Shown here piece by piece: positions 16,781 through 24,974 of a stretch of DNA of 64,000 nucleotides; position 1 is the first letter of the stretch, and every line of letters starts with the position of its first letter. The notes beneath the pieces are model-generated. The model saw only the letters and a program-made list of their open reading frames with translations. It was not told where the DNA came from and did not search any database. The position numbers and the translations under genes are program-made. Source of the DNA: Pseudoclavibacter sp. RFBB5 (GTDB taxonomy: Bacteria; Actinomycetota; Actinomycetes; Actinomycetales; Microbacteriaceae); assembly GCF_002931555.1 (NCBI RefSeq), contig NZ_PSTZ01000003.1:1-64000 (forward strand), written 5' to 3'.

Positions 16781-17745
16781 GGGTTCTCCTTGGTGATGAT
16801 GGGGCAGCGCAACGGCTGCCCGGTCAGTGCGCGCTCCGCCTCTTCGGCTGCGAGACGCTGCAGGTTGTCGAGCGACGACGTGGAGTAGAAGGCCGCATGC
16901 GGTGTGAGCACGACATTCGGGCAGGCGCGCAGCGGTGAGTCCGGGGCGAGCGGCTCGGGTTCGAACACGTCGAGTCCGGCTCCACCGATGCGGCCGTCTC
17001 GGATGGCGTTCGCGAGCGCGTGCTCGTCGATGAGCGGGCCGCGTGAGGTGTTGACGATGATGCATCCTGGCCGGAGAGTGGCCAGGAACTCGCTGTCCAC
17101 GAGGTGCTGCGTCTTCGGCGTGAGCGGCAAGTGGAGTGAGATCGCGTCGGCCTGGTCGACCAACTCGTTCGACTCGACGAGTTCGATGCCATGCTCGGCG
17201 ACCGCCTGCGACGAGGCGTAGGGGTCGCTCGCTATGACGCGGAACCCGAAGGGCTTCAGCCGGTCCGCGAGCGATCTCGCGATGCGCCCGGCGCCGAGCA
17301 GCCCCACGGTGACCGATGGGAAGGAGCGGATCGGCCCCACGCTCCCGGGAGTCACCCAGCCGGCGTCTCGGATGCCCCGGTCATAGACAGGCAGGCGACG
17401 CAGCAGGCCCAACAGCAATGAGGCTGCGTGATCGGCAACCGTGTCGACTCCGTAGTCGGGCACGTTTGCGACAGCGATTCCGAGCCGGCGGGCCGCTTCG
17501 ATATCGACGTTGTCGTAGCCGACTCCGTAGCGGATGACGGTTGCGTCGGTCGACATCGCGGCCAGCTGCTCTTCGCCCATGGGCGCGAAGTTGACGATCG
17601 CGACATCGGCGCCGCGCACCGCCTCCGTCGTCTCGTCCGATGACACGCACTGATGCACGTCGAGCTCGGCCCCCGTGCGTTCCGCGGCTCCCGCCTCGTG
17701 TTCGGTGTCGATGAAGGCATGGTCGGTGATGACGATGCGTGTCAC
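16777..17745 (-). CDS. D-isomer-specific 2-hydroxyacid dehydrogenase
   Basis: The product has 322 residues from the GTG at 17745. The NAD-binding loop is GLLGAGRIA (148-156), with Asp174 (SDPYAS) favouring NAD. Catalytic Arg235 (NTSRGPLID), Glu264 (DVFEPEP) and His283 (TPHAAFY) are in place. The overall form is that of CtBP-like and phosphoglycerate-dehydrogenase-like enzymes. The substrate could be glyoxylate, hydroxypyruvate or a longer hydroxy acid. The start overlaps the FAH gene stop by GTGA. Confidence 0.8.
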   Translation of the reverse strand: MTRIVITDHAFIDTEHEAGAAERTGAELDVHQCVSSDETTEAVRGADVAIVNFAPMGEEQLAAMSTDATVIRYGVGYDNVDIEAARRLGIAVANVPDYGVDTVADHAASLLLGLLRRLPVYDRGIRDAGWVTPGSVGPIRSFPSVTVGLLGAGRIARSLADRLKPFGFRVIASDPYASSQAVAEHGIELVESNELVDQADAISLHLPLTPKTQHLVDSEFLATLRPGCIIVNTSRGPLIDEHALANAIRDGRIGGAGLDVFEPEPLAPDSPLRACPNVVLTPHAAFYSTSSLDNLQRLAAEEAERALTGQPLRCPIITKENP

Positions 17746-18917
17746 TTGAGGAGCCCCCGATCGGCGAGGTTCGCCATGAGGCTCCTCGCGCCGAACGTCC
17801 ACGGCGCGAGCGACTCGGCTGGTCGGACCTCGTTCACGAGCGCACCGATCAACGGATTGCTGATGAGCACCTCGTCACCGACGTGGTGCGTGAAGCCCTC
17901 GCCGTCGCCATCACGGTCTTCCGTCGGGGCGAACATCGTGCCCGTGAAGAGTGCGAAGCCGTCCGGATACTGATGATGTGGCCCCCAGGTGTGCGAGATG
18001 AGCTCCTCGAAGGTCCGGCTCATCTCGTTCACGCGCGACACTGCCTCCACGACGAAGCCGTCGCGGCCTGTGATGCGCATGCTGACTTCGCTCTGTCGTA
18101 GTTCCTCCAAGCCGAAGTCCTCGGTGAAGAGGCGGATGAAGGGTCCGAGAGCGCAGGACGCGTTGTTGTCCTTCGCTTCCGCGAGCAGAAGCGCGCTCCT
18201 CCCCTCGAAGTCCCGGAGGTTCACGTCGTTCCCAAGGGTCGCCCCCACGGCGCGTCCGGAAGCCGAGCATGCGAGCACCACCTCAGGCTCTGGGTTGTTC
18301 CATGTCGACCGCTCGAGCACTCCGACACAGGAACCGATCCCGACGGAGGAAAGGGGCTGGCCCTTCGTGAAGATCTCCGGGTCGGGGCCGATGCCGACTT
18401 CCAGGTATTGCGACCACAGACCCTCAGCGAGGAGACGCTGCTTGATCTCGGCAGATTCGGGGGAGCCTGGCGTGACCCGGGCGGCGTCGGCGACGGTCGC
18501 ACCAAGCCGTTCACGGAGCGCCCGGGCGGCGCCTGGGTCACCCTTCGCGTGTTCCTCGATGACGCGCTCGACCATGCTCTTCGCGAAGGTCACGCCGGCG
18601 GCCTTGATTGCCGCCAGGTCGAAAGGCGCAAGGAGATGCGGCTGGGATGAGTCGCGGCTCAGGGATGCGCGAAGCACGTCGTGAAGCGACCAGGACCCCT
18701 CCCCGACTGCCTCGCGCACGTCGTCTGCCGGGTGGTCGAGATCGAGCAGGTCGCTCATGGTGGGGCCCATCGAGCGCGTGACATCGACGAGCACATCACC
18801 TCGCAGCGTGACGAGGTGCGGACCAACACCGGGGACCTCGAGACGACCGACGAGCACTGCTGCGGGGTCTGGCGGAATGGGCATGGATGGCTGGACGGAT
18901 GTCATCAGCGGGGACAT
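17742..18917 (-). CDS. FAH-family 2-keto-3-deoxypentonate dehydratase (XylX-like)
   Basis: The product has 391 residues, the length of Caulobacter XylX, and keeps the segments I recall for that group: SWNNPEPEVVL for metal ligands, GATLGNDVNLRDFEGRSALL, LAEAKDNNASCALGPFIRL, and GPHHQYPDGFALFTGTMFAPT. XylX removes water from 2-keto-3-deoxyxylonate to give 2-oxoglutarate semialdehyde, which the ALDH at 12452 would oxidise. AAGGAGG lies five bases before the ATG at 18917. It is the first gene of the operon. The sugar dehydrogenase, lactonase and pentonate dehydratase of a full Weimberg route are absent here. The ambiguity is whether the substrate is a D-xylonate, D-arabinonate or L-arabinonate derivative. 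Confidence 0.75.
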   Translation of the reverse strand: MSPLMTSVQPSMPIPPDPAAVLVGRLEVPGVGPHLVTLRGDVLVDVTRSMGPTMSDLLDLDHPADDVREAVGEGSWSLHDVLRASLSRDSSQPHLLAPFDLAAIKAAGVTFAKSMVERVIEEHAKGDPGAARALRERLGATVADAARVTPGSPESAEIKQRLLAEGLWSQYLEVGIGPDPEIFTKGQPLSSVGIGSCVGVLERSTWNNPEPEVVLACSASGRAVGATLGNDVNLRDFEGRSALLLAEAKDNNASCALGPFIRLFTEDFGLEELRQSEVSMRITGRDGFVVEAVSRVNEMSRTFEELISHTWGPHHQYPDGFALFTGTMFAPTEDRDGDGEGFTHHVGDEVLISNPLIGALVNEVRPAESLAPWTFGARSLMANLADRGLLK

Positions 18918-18940
18918 GGAACCTCCTTGGCGCTGCGTCG

Positions 18941-18990
18941 TTGCAAGAACCGTTTACATCTAAACATCCTATAATTAGGTCTGTCAATGT
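18941..18990. promoter_or_regulatory. divergent promoter region with GTTTA-N4-TAAAC operator
   Basis: On the minus strand TTGACA (18983-18988) is a perfect -35 for the catabolic operon. The -10 is weaker, around TTTAGA near 18960. On the plus strand TATAAT (18970-18975) is a perfect -10 facing the FGE-like gene. GTTTACATCTAAAC (18952-18965) is an inverted repeat with 5-bp arms overlapping the minus -10 region, well placed for a repressor. CCTATAATTAGG (18968-18979) adds a second dyad. Confidence 0.55.
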
Positions 18991-19188
18991 TGCCCATCAA
19001 CCGGCGCCAACAGAAGCTAACTAATGCCAGTCAGCGCCTGAAATGCCGCATTTACCCCAACCCCGATCACTTGACAAGGGGGTTGCGCAGGCAAATCATC
19101 CGACAATGCAATCTCTCACGCGTCGTGGTCATCGCTGGCGGCGCCCATTTTGCCGGCGACATCCGCTCCGAACATGCAGGGTGCGAGG

Positions 19189-19950
19189 ATGGCCGCAATG
19201 GATATCGAATTCTCGGCCATCGACGGCGGCACCGTCGAACTGCACGACGCGCGCCGCAAGCTCCGCCGCCGCGTGGAGCTCGAGCCGTTCGAGATCGGCG
19301 TCTACGCGGTCACCCAGTCGCAGCTCGGCGAGCTCCTCGGCGAGGCGACCGACGACGGGATGAGCCACCCCGACCGGCCCGCGACCGACGTCAGCTGGCT
19401 GCGCGCCATCCGCTTCTGCAACGCCGCCTCCGAATGGGAGGGCCTCGACCACGCCTACTCGTACGACGGCGAGCAGGTCACCTGGCACGTCGACTCCGAC
19501 GGCATCCGCCTCCCCACCGAATCCGAGTGGGAGTTCGCGTGCCGGGCCGGGTCGACCGCAGCACAGTACGGGCCGCTCGCCGACGTCGCCTGGACCAGCC
19601 TCGACGGCGTCACCAGCCCGCAGCCGGTCGGCGGCAAGCACCCCAACCTCAACGGCCTCTTCGACACCCTCGGCAACACGTGGGAGTGGTGCTGGGACCT
19701 CCTCGACCCGGCCCGCTACGACGACTACCGCGTGTTCCGGGGCGGCGGTTACGCCGACGACACCTGGAGCGTGCGCGCATCCGTCCGCCGCGGCGGGGCG
19801 CCACGCATGCACCACGAGGACGTCGGGTTCCGTGTCGCCCGCGGTGGATTCGACGCCGAGAATGCGGCCCAGGGGTGGTCTGCCCGCGCGGACCGCGAGC
19901 GCGCAACACTCGAGGGGCCCACCCCGTTCGGGTGGACCCCGCTGCGCTGA
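19189..19950 (+). CDS. FGE/SUMF1-fold protein lacking the catalytic cysteines
   Basis: The product has 253 residues from the ATG at 19189; ATG at 19198 is the alternative. The formylglycine-generating-enzyme fold is recognisable: VYAVTQSQLGELLG, DRPATDVSWLRAIRFCNAAS, LPTESEWEFACRAGS, GLFDTLGNTWEWCWD, FRGGGYADD and VGFRVAR. True sulfatase-activating FGEs have a pair of cysteines in the RGGS region. Here that segment has none, so formylglycine formation is unlikely. No sulfatase or ergothioneine gene is nearby. It may be a structural or other oxidase member of the fold. It is divergent from the catabolic operon. Confidence 0.75.
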   Translation: MAAMDIEFSAIDGGTVELHDARRKLRRRVELEPFEIGVYAVTQSQLGELLGEATDDGMSHPDRPATDVSWLRAIRFCNAASEWEGLDHAYSYDGEQVTWHVDSDGIRLPTESEWEFACRAGSTAAQYGPLADVAWTSLDGVTSPQPVGGKHPNLNGLFDTLGNTWEWCWDLLDPARYDDYRVFRGGGYADDTWSVRASVRRGGAPRMHHEDVGFRVARGGFDAENAAQGWSARADRERATLEGPTPFGWTPLR

Positions 19951-20008
19951 CGCATCCGCTGGCCTGACACGCGACTTAGTGGGCGGCTGAGCGGCTGCGA
20001 GCCCCGGA

Positions 20009-20503
20009 TCAGACGGCGAAGGCGATGACCCCGGTGATGAAGAGGGTCAGCAGCGTCGTCCACAGCACGATGGCGACCGCCTGCCAGACGAGCACGCGCC
20101 CCTTCGAGATGCCGATTCCCGCGAGCGCCGCGGCCGTGAAGTGCGTCGGGAGCAGCAGCGGGCCGAGCAGGCTCACGCCGGCGACGCCGTAGCGGTTGAA
20201 CGCGCGCTGGAACTTCTCGCGTCGGGCCGTCTTCGGCGTCGCGTCCTCGGGCGACTTCGCGAAGCGGGCCCGGATGGCAGCGCCGAGGTAGACGACAAGC
20301 GCCACGGCGATGAAGTTGCCGAGGGCACCCGCGATGGCGGCGATGACCGGGTTGATGCCGCCGATGATGCCGATCGTCGCGGCACCCTCACCCTCGATGA
20401 AGGGGACGGCACCGGCAAGCGCGACGACGAGCGGCTGCAGCCAGTCGGGCAGCTGCGCCATCAGGTCCTGGAAACCGAGGATGAGCTCTGCGATGGGGTT
20501 CAT
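20009..20503 (-). CDS. small multi-drug export (DedA-like) membrane protein
   Basis: The product has 164 residues from the ATG at 20503 (MNPIAELILGF). It matches the form of the small multidrug export family: a re-entrant-like N-terminal segment PFIEGEGAATIGIIGGINP, a span AIAGALGNFIAVALVVYLG, a basic cytoplasmic loop, and a C-terminal pair of spans with YGVAGVSLLGPLLLPTHFTAA. Function in this family is poorly defined. It stands alone, divergent from the first two-component system. Confidence 0.7.
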   Translation of the reverse strand: MNPIAELILGFQDLMAQLPDWLQPLVVALAGAVPFIEGEGAATIGIIGGINPVIAAIAGALGNFIAVALVVYLGAAIRARFAKSPEDATPKTARREKFQRAFNRYGVAGVSLLGPLLLPTHFTAAALAGIGISKGRVLVWQAVAIVLWTTLLTLFITGVIAFAV

Positions 20504-20634
20504 GGTGTGGCCTTTCGGAGCTGAGGTGGGCTGCCGCGTCGGGTGCCGCGGTGATGTCTCCATTCCACCCGGGATGCGCGGCGTGCGGCAGTGCCGCCGC
20601 GTCACCACTCCTCGTGAGGATGCGCGTGCGGGTT

Positions 20635-20650
20635 CGTGACAAATGTCACG
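20635..20650. promoter_or_regulatory. CGTGAC-AAAT-GTCACG palindrome before the first two-component system
   Basis: The palindrome has perfect 6-bp arms and a 4-bp centre, 35 bp upstream of the histidine kinase start at 20685. Geometry and position fit an operator for the NarL-type regulator of the same operon. Confidence 0.5.
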
Positions 20651-20684
20651 GGCCGCTCGCCCACGCCTGGCCTACCGTGGTGGG

Positions 20685-21959
20685 ATGAGCACTCCACGCA
20701 TCGGCGAGACGGCGCTGGCCCGCGGCGTCACCGCCACCTGGTGGTACACGGCGGTGGGGGTCGCCTTCTTCGTCGCTCTCACAGCCCTGTTCTGGATCCT
20801 CTGGGCCTGGGCGGCGCCGGCACTCGACGCGCCCTGGCGGTTCCCCATCTCGATCGCCGGCAGTCTGGCCTGGATCGCCGCCAGCATCCTGCTGCTCCTC
20901 GACTACCGGCCGAGCGTGCTCGCAGCGCGCGACGGCGAACGGCACCCACCCTCGACGCTCACCATGACGGGGTTCGTGCTCGCGGCGCTCGGCGCGATCC
21001 TCCTCGGGCTCGGCACATCGTCGCTGCTGGCCGCCGCCGCGGTCGTCGCGTTTGTCCTCTCCGTCCGCCCCTGGACACCCGGGGTGCGGTGGCGGGTCGT
21101 CGTCGGCGCGACACTGCTCGTGCTCGTGCTCGTGTTCGTGGAGGCGTCGGCCTTCGCGACACAGGGCATCCCGGTGAGCGCGTTCTCGGCGCCCGCCTTC
21201 TTCGTCCTGATGGTGCCCTCAATGACCGCGTTCTCCCTCTGGTGGTGGGAGATCGTGCTCGAACTCGACTGGGCCCGCACCGCCGAGAGCCAGCTCGCCG
21301 CGACCCGCGAGCGCCTGCGCCTCGCCAACGACGTGCACGACCTGCAGGGCCACCACCTCCAGGTCATCGCACTGCAGCTCGAGCTCGCCGAGCGCCTCCT
21401 GGCGAAGGACCCTGCCGCGGCGGCCGAGCAGATCCGCGCCGCCCAGGGAGCCGTCAACGAGGCGCGCGCCGGCACGCGAGCCCTCGCCACGAGCTTCCGC
21501 GGCGTGCCCCTGCCCGACGAACTCGAGAACGCGGCCGACCTGCTGCGCGCCGCTGGCCACGACGTGCGGATGCACGTGGGAGCCGGTGCCGCATCCGCCC
21601 CCGCCGACGTGCTCGGCCCGATCGTGCGCGAGAGCGTCACCAACGTGCTCAAGCACGGCGACGGTGCCCGCGCCCGCATCGACCTCAGCCGCGACGGCGA
21701 CACGTGGGTCTACCGCATGGTGAACGACGCGGCAGACCACGGCGGCGGTGCCGGAGGCGTGGGCGGAGCTGAGGGCGGGGCCGACGTCGCGTGGGGCAGT
21801 GGCCTGACCGGCATGGGCGAGCGACTCGAGGTCAGCGGCGGCAAGGTCGAGGCGTGGAACGACGGCACGAGCTTCACCGTGCAAGTGCGCCTGCCCGTCG
21901 GACACGCCCCGGTCGCCGGCACCTCCGACCTCCCCGCGACGACAGGAGAACACGCATGA
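20685..21959 (+). CDS. sensor histidine kinase (HisKA_3, DesK/LiaS type)
   Basis: The product has 424 residues. The ATG at 20685 is preferred over the upstream open frame. Residues 10-200 contain five or six membrane spans without a large extracellular domain, suggesting intramembrane sensing. The HisKA_3 box LANDVHDLQGHHLQVIALQLELAERLL holds the phospho-accepting His. The ATPase domain follows with VRESVTNVLKHGDGARA (N-box) and GSGLTGMGERLEVSGG (G-box). The stop overlaps the response regulator start (ATGA), making an obligate pair. An acidic/glycine loop (GGGAGGVGGAEGG) inside the ATPase is unusual but likely just a surface loop. Confidence 0.85.
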   Translation: MSTPRIGETALARGVTATWWYTAVGVAFFVALTALFWILWAWAAPALDAPWRFPISIAGSLAWIAASILLLLDYRPSVLAARDGERHPPSTLTMTGFVLAALGAILLGLGTSSLLAAAAVVAFVLSVRPWTPGVRWRVVVGATLLVLVLVFVEASAFATQGIPVSAFSAPAFFVLMVPSMTAFSLWWWEIVLELDWARTAESQLAATRERLRLANDVHDLQGHHLQVIALQLELAERLLAKDPAAAAEQIRAAQGAVNEARAGTRALATSFRGVPLPDELENAADLLRAAGHDVRMHVGAGAASAPADVLGPIVRESVTNVLKHGDGARARIDLSRDGDTWVYRMVNDAADHGGGAGGVGGAEGGADVAWGSGLTGMGERLEVSGGKVEAWNDGTSFTVQVRLPVGHAPVAGTSDLPATTGEHA

Positions 21960-22558
21960 TCCGGGTGCTGCTCGCCGACGACGAGGACATGATCCGCACG
22001 GCCCTCGCCTCACTGCTCCGCCTCGAAGTCGACCTCGAGGTGATCGCCGAGTGCAGCACCGGCACCTCCGCCGTCGAAGAGGCGCTGCGCCTCAAGCCCG
22101 ACATCTGCCTGCTCGACCTCGAGATGCCGGGCCTCGACGGCGTCGAAGTCGCCGAGCGCCTGCAAGGCCTGCCCGAGGTGCGATGCATCGTCGTCACCCG
22201 GCACGCCCGGCCCGGGGTGCTGCGCCGCGCGCTCGCCGCCGGAGTCCAGGGGTTCATCCCGAAGTCCCGCCGCGCCGAAGAGGTCGCCGACATCATCCGC
22301 CGAGTCGCCGCCGGTCGACGCTACGTCGACCCCGAGATCGCCGCGGACGCACTGGCCGACGAACGCAGCCCCCTCACCGACCGCGAGCTCGACGTGCTGC
22401 GCGCCGGACAGCGCGGCGAGACCATCGCCGAGATCGCCCGCAGCCTGCACCTCTCCCCCGGCACCGTGCGCAACTACGTGTCGTCGGTGCTCGGCAAGCT
22501 CGCCGTCTCGACGAGGCAGCAGGCGACCGTCGTCGCCCGCGAGCGCGGCTGGATCTAG
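21956..22558 (+). CDS. NarL/FixJ-type response regulator
   Basis: The product has 200 residues. The receiver domain has the acidic pair DDED (Asp9-10 region), phospho-acceptor Asp in CLLDLEMPG (about 54), Thr in VVTRHA and Lys in FIPKSRR. The LuxR-type HTH at the C-terminus reads LTDRELDVLRAG, then EIARSLHLSPGTVRNYVSSVLGKL. It is paired with the kinase at 20685 by overlap. A likely target is the palindrome at 20635. The spacer after it holds one copy of the two-hairpin repeat. Confidence 0.88.
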   Translation: MIRVLLADDEDMIRTALASLLRLEVDLEVIAECSTGTSAVEEALRLKPDICLLDLEMPGLDGVEVAERLQGLPEVRCIVVTRHARPGVLRRALAAGVQGFIPKSRRAEEVADIIRRVAAGRRYVDPEIAADALADERSPLTDRELDVLRAGQRGETIAEIARSLHLSPGTVRNYVSSVLGKLAVSTRQQATVVARERGWI

Positions 22559-22630
22559 CGCGGTGGCGCATCCGCCCACGCCGTCGCCTGGCGAACGTCT
22601 CGGGCTGGCGCTCGGCTCGGGATGGGATTC

Positions 22631-22824
22631 GTCTCGGGATGGCAACGTCACCTCGTTGAGGAAAACTTCCCTGAACGAAGCGAGGTTCCCATCCCAAGAC
22701 AGCCGCGCCGCCGCCCCGCCGCGCGATCCCGGGCGGTGACCGCCACCCGGACCACATTTCGAGATGGCTTCCACGCACGCAGATGGCTTGCAACCCATCC
22801 CGAAGCGTGGAACCCATCCCGAAA
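22631..22824. repeat. two-hairpin intergenic repeat, copy A
   Basis: Module 1 (22631-22700, 70 bp) starts GTCTCGGGATGG and ends CCCATCCCAAGAC. Its two 31-nt arms pair with six mismatches. Module 2 (22757-22824) runs from TTTCGAGATGGCTT to CCCATCCCGAAA, nested around GATGGCTTGCAACCCATC. The same two modules occur in the same order and orientation at 27764-27942. A partial extra CTCGGGATGGGATTC lies just before module 1 (22616-22630). The element fills the spacer between a plus-strand regulator and a minus-strand permease that converge here. Confidence 0.75.
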
Positions 22825-22850
22825 CCGCCGCGCAGCCGCGCAGCCGCGCC

Positions 22851-24974
22851 TCAGCGCGCGGCCACGCCAATGGCCGGCTGCACGCGGCTCGCGGCCCGCA
22901 TAGGCGCGACTGAGGCGAGCACGGAGGTGGCGATCACGCCCACCCCGAGCACCGCGAGCGTGGCGAACGGTGGCATGCCGCCTGCCATTCCGAGGATGTG
23001 CAGGGCGAGCACCCCGTATCCGCAGCCCACGGTGACGCCGATCGCCGAGCCGACCGTGGCGGCGAGCGCGGCCTCGGCTGCGACGGAGCGGCGAGTCCCC
23101 GACCGGCTGACGCCCAGGGCGCGCAGCAGCGCGATCTCCTGGCGCCGCTCGGCGACCGAGAGCGCCAGCGTCACGGTCACCCCGATCATCGCGACGAGCA
23201 GCGTCACGCCGATCATGGCCACCCCGATGAGCTGCCCGATGAGGATGGTCTGCTCGATCCCGGCCTGGACGTCGGCGGCCCAGTAGACGGGGACGCCCGG
23301 GTCCACGCGGTCGAGCACGGCTGATCGCAGCGCCTCGGGCGTCACCCCGGGTGCCGGGTCGATGAGGATGTCGGACTCGCCGAGGCGTGCCTCCACTGAC
23401 GGGTCCGCCGACAGGCGTTCGACGACCGCGTCGGGGTCGTCGACGAGGTCGACGGGGATGATGGCCGCGGTCGGGAAGTTGCGGGCGACGCTCTCCTCGG
23501 CGTCGGCGGACGCCCCTGGGACGCCGACGATGAGCGCGGCCGTGAGGCCGACGCCCAGCGTCAGCACGGTGGTCATGGCGGCGGTGCGACGTGATGCGCG
23601 ACTCGCGTTGGACATCGTCAGTCGCAGCGCGACCGACCCGGATGCGAGCGGTCGCAGCAGGAGCGCCGACCAGCGGATGAGGAAGGGCCCGACGGCGACG
23701 AGCGCCGCGTAGACGAGCGTGCCGCTCAGCGCGGCGAGCGCGAGCCCGAGGAACTCGTCGGTGGATGCGACGGCCACCCCCGCGAACGCGGCGAGGGCCG
23801 CGACGACGAGCGCTGCGACTGCGAAGAGCAGGCGGGGCGCACCTCGCAGCGGGCGGGCATCCGAGGAGCGAGCCTCGCCGAGCGCGGCGACCGGTGAGGT
23901 CCTGCCCGCCGCCCGCGCAGCTGGCAGTGCGGCGACGATGGAGCAGCCCACGGCGAGGATGAGGCACGCGATGAGTCCCGCCGGCGCGGCGTCGAAGGGC
24001 GCATCGAGCAGCCCGGCGCCTCTGGCCGCCGCGACGAGCACCGCCGCGGCCGCGAGCCCGACCGCGACGCCCGCGGCACCGCCGACGAGGCCGATGAACG
24101 CCGCCTCGACGAGCACCGAGCGGCGCACCTGGGCGCGGGATGCTCCGACGCAGCGCAGCAGCGCGAGCTCGGCGGCCCGTCGGGCGAGCAGGATGCGGAA
24201 GGTCGAGCTGACGATCACGACGGCCGACAGCACGGCGAGGCCGACGAACACGGTGAGGGCACCGAAGACGCCTACGAGTGTGTCGGTCACCGAGCGGGCC
24301 TCCTCCGCGCGGCGCTCCTCGCCGCCCATGACGGTGCTCTCCCCCGCGACCGCGTTCAGCACGTCGAGGTCGGGGGCGCCCGTGACGAAGATCTGCACCG
24401 GGGCCATCGACCCGCCGAGCGCCACCGCATCCTCTTCCCGGATGAGGGCGACGTCCTGCCCGAACTCGTGCACCTGCCCGATCCCCGCGACCGTGAGCTC
24501 ACGTCCGCCCGCGACGAAGACGTCGCCGACGGTCGCGCCGGAGCGCTCGGCCGTGCTCGTGCCGATGAACACCTCGCCGACCTCCGGTGCGGAGCCGGCC
24601 GACAGCTCGCCGATGCCGCTCAGGGGGCCGGAGCCGGGGTCGCTCGTCAGCTTCCAGACGGCGGTGGTGCCGCCGAGCTGCACCTCGACGTCGCCGAGGT
24701 ACTCGACGGCGACCTCGTCCACGCCGGGGAGCGTGCGCGCCCGCTCGGCGATCTCCGTGGCCGCCTCCGATGTCAGATCGCTCGGCGGGATGACCACGGC
24801 ACCCGCCGCCGCGGGCGTGCTCATGCCGAACGCGACGAGCGCGGTCCTCGCGTTGAGGGCGATGAGCAGCGACGCCGCCGCGAAGGCCGTCGCCGCGACG
24901 ATCGCGATGCCGATGAGCACCGCCTGGCCCGGCCGCCGGAGCACGCTTCTCGCGGCCGCGCGGATGACGATCAT
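22851..24974 (-). CDS. FtsX-family ABC transporter permease
   Basis: The product has 707 residues from the ATG at 24974. A first span (about 14-40) is followed by an extracytoplasmic domain to residue 245. Three FtsX spans follow (FVGLAVLSAVVIVSSTFRILLARR and on), then a middle bundle around 380-460. A second FtsX unit sits at the C-terminus (VAMIGVTLLVAMIGVTVTLALSVAERRQEIALLRALGVS). This double-FtsX layout is that of actinobacterial exporters or lipoprotein-handling ABC systems. It overlaps the ATPase gene by ATGA. Export of an antimicrobial peptide or envelope lipid is the usual role with a neighbouring LiaS-like system, but the substrate is unknown. Confidence 0.8.
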   Translation of the reverse strand: MIVIRAAARSVLRRPGQAVLIGIAIVAATAFAAASLLIALNARTALVAFGMSTPAAAGAVVIPPSDLTSEAATEIAERARTLPGVDEVAVEYLGDVEVQLGGTTAVWKLTSDPGSGPLSGIGELSAGSAPEVGEVFIGTSTAERSGATVGDVFVAGGRELTVAGIGQVHEFGQDVALIREEDAVALGGSMAPVQIFVTGAPDLDVLNAVAGESTVMGGEERRAEEARSVTDTLVGVFGALTVFVGLAVLSAVVIVSSTFRILLARRAAELALLRCVGASRAQVRRSVLVEAAFIGLVGGAAGVAVGLAAAAVLVAAARGAGLLDAPFDAAPAGLIACLILAVGCSIVAALPAARAAGRTSPVAALGEARSSDARPLRGAPRLLFAVAALVVAALAAFAGVAVASTDEFLGLALAALSGTLVYAALVAVGPFLIRWSALLLRPLASGSVALRLTMSNASRASRRTAAMTTVLTLGVGLTAALIVGVPGASADAEESVARNFPTAAIIPVDLVDDPDAVVERLSADPSVEARLGESDILIDPAPGVTPEALRSAVLDRVDPGVPVYWAADVQAGIEQTILIGQLIGVAMIGVTLLVAMIGVTVTLALSVAERRQEIALLRALGVSRSGTRRSVAAEAALAATVGSAIGVTVGCGYGVLALHILGMAGGMPPFATLAVLGVGVIATSVLASVAPMRAASRVQPAIGVAAR

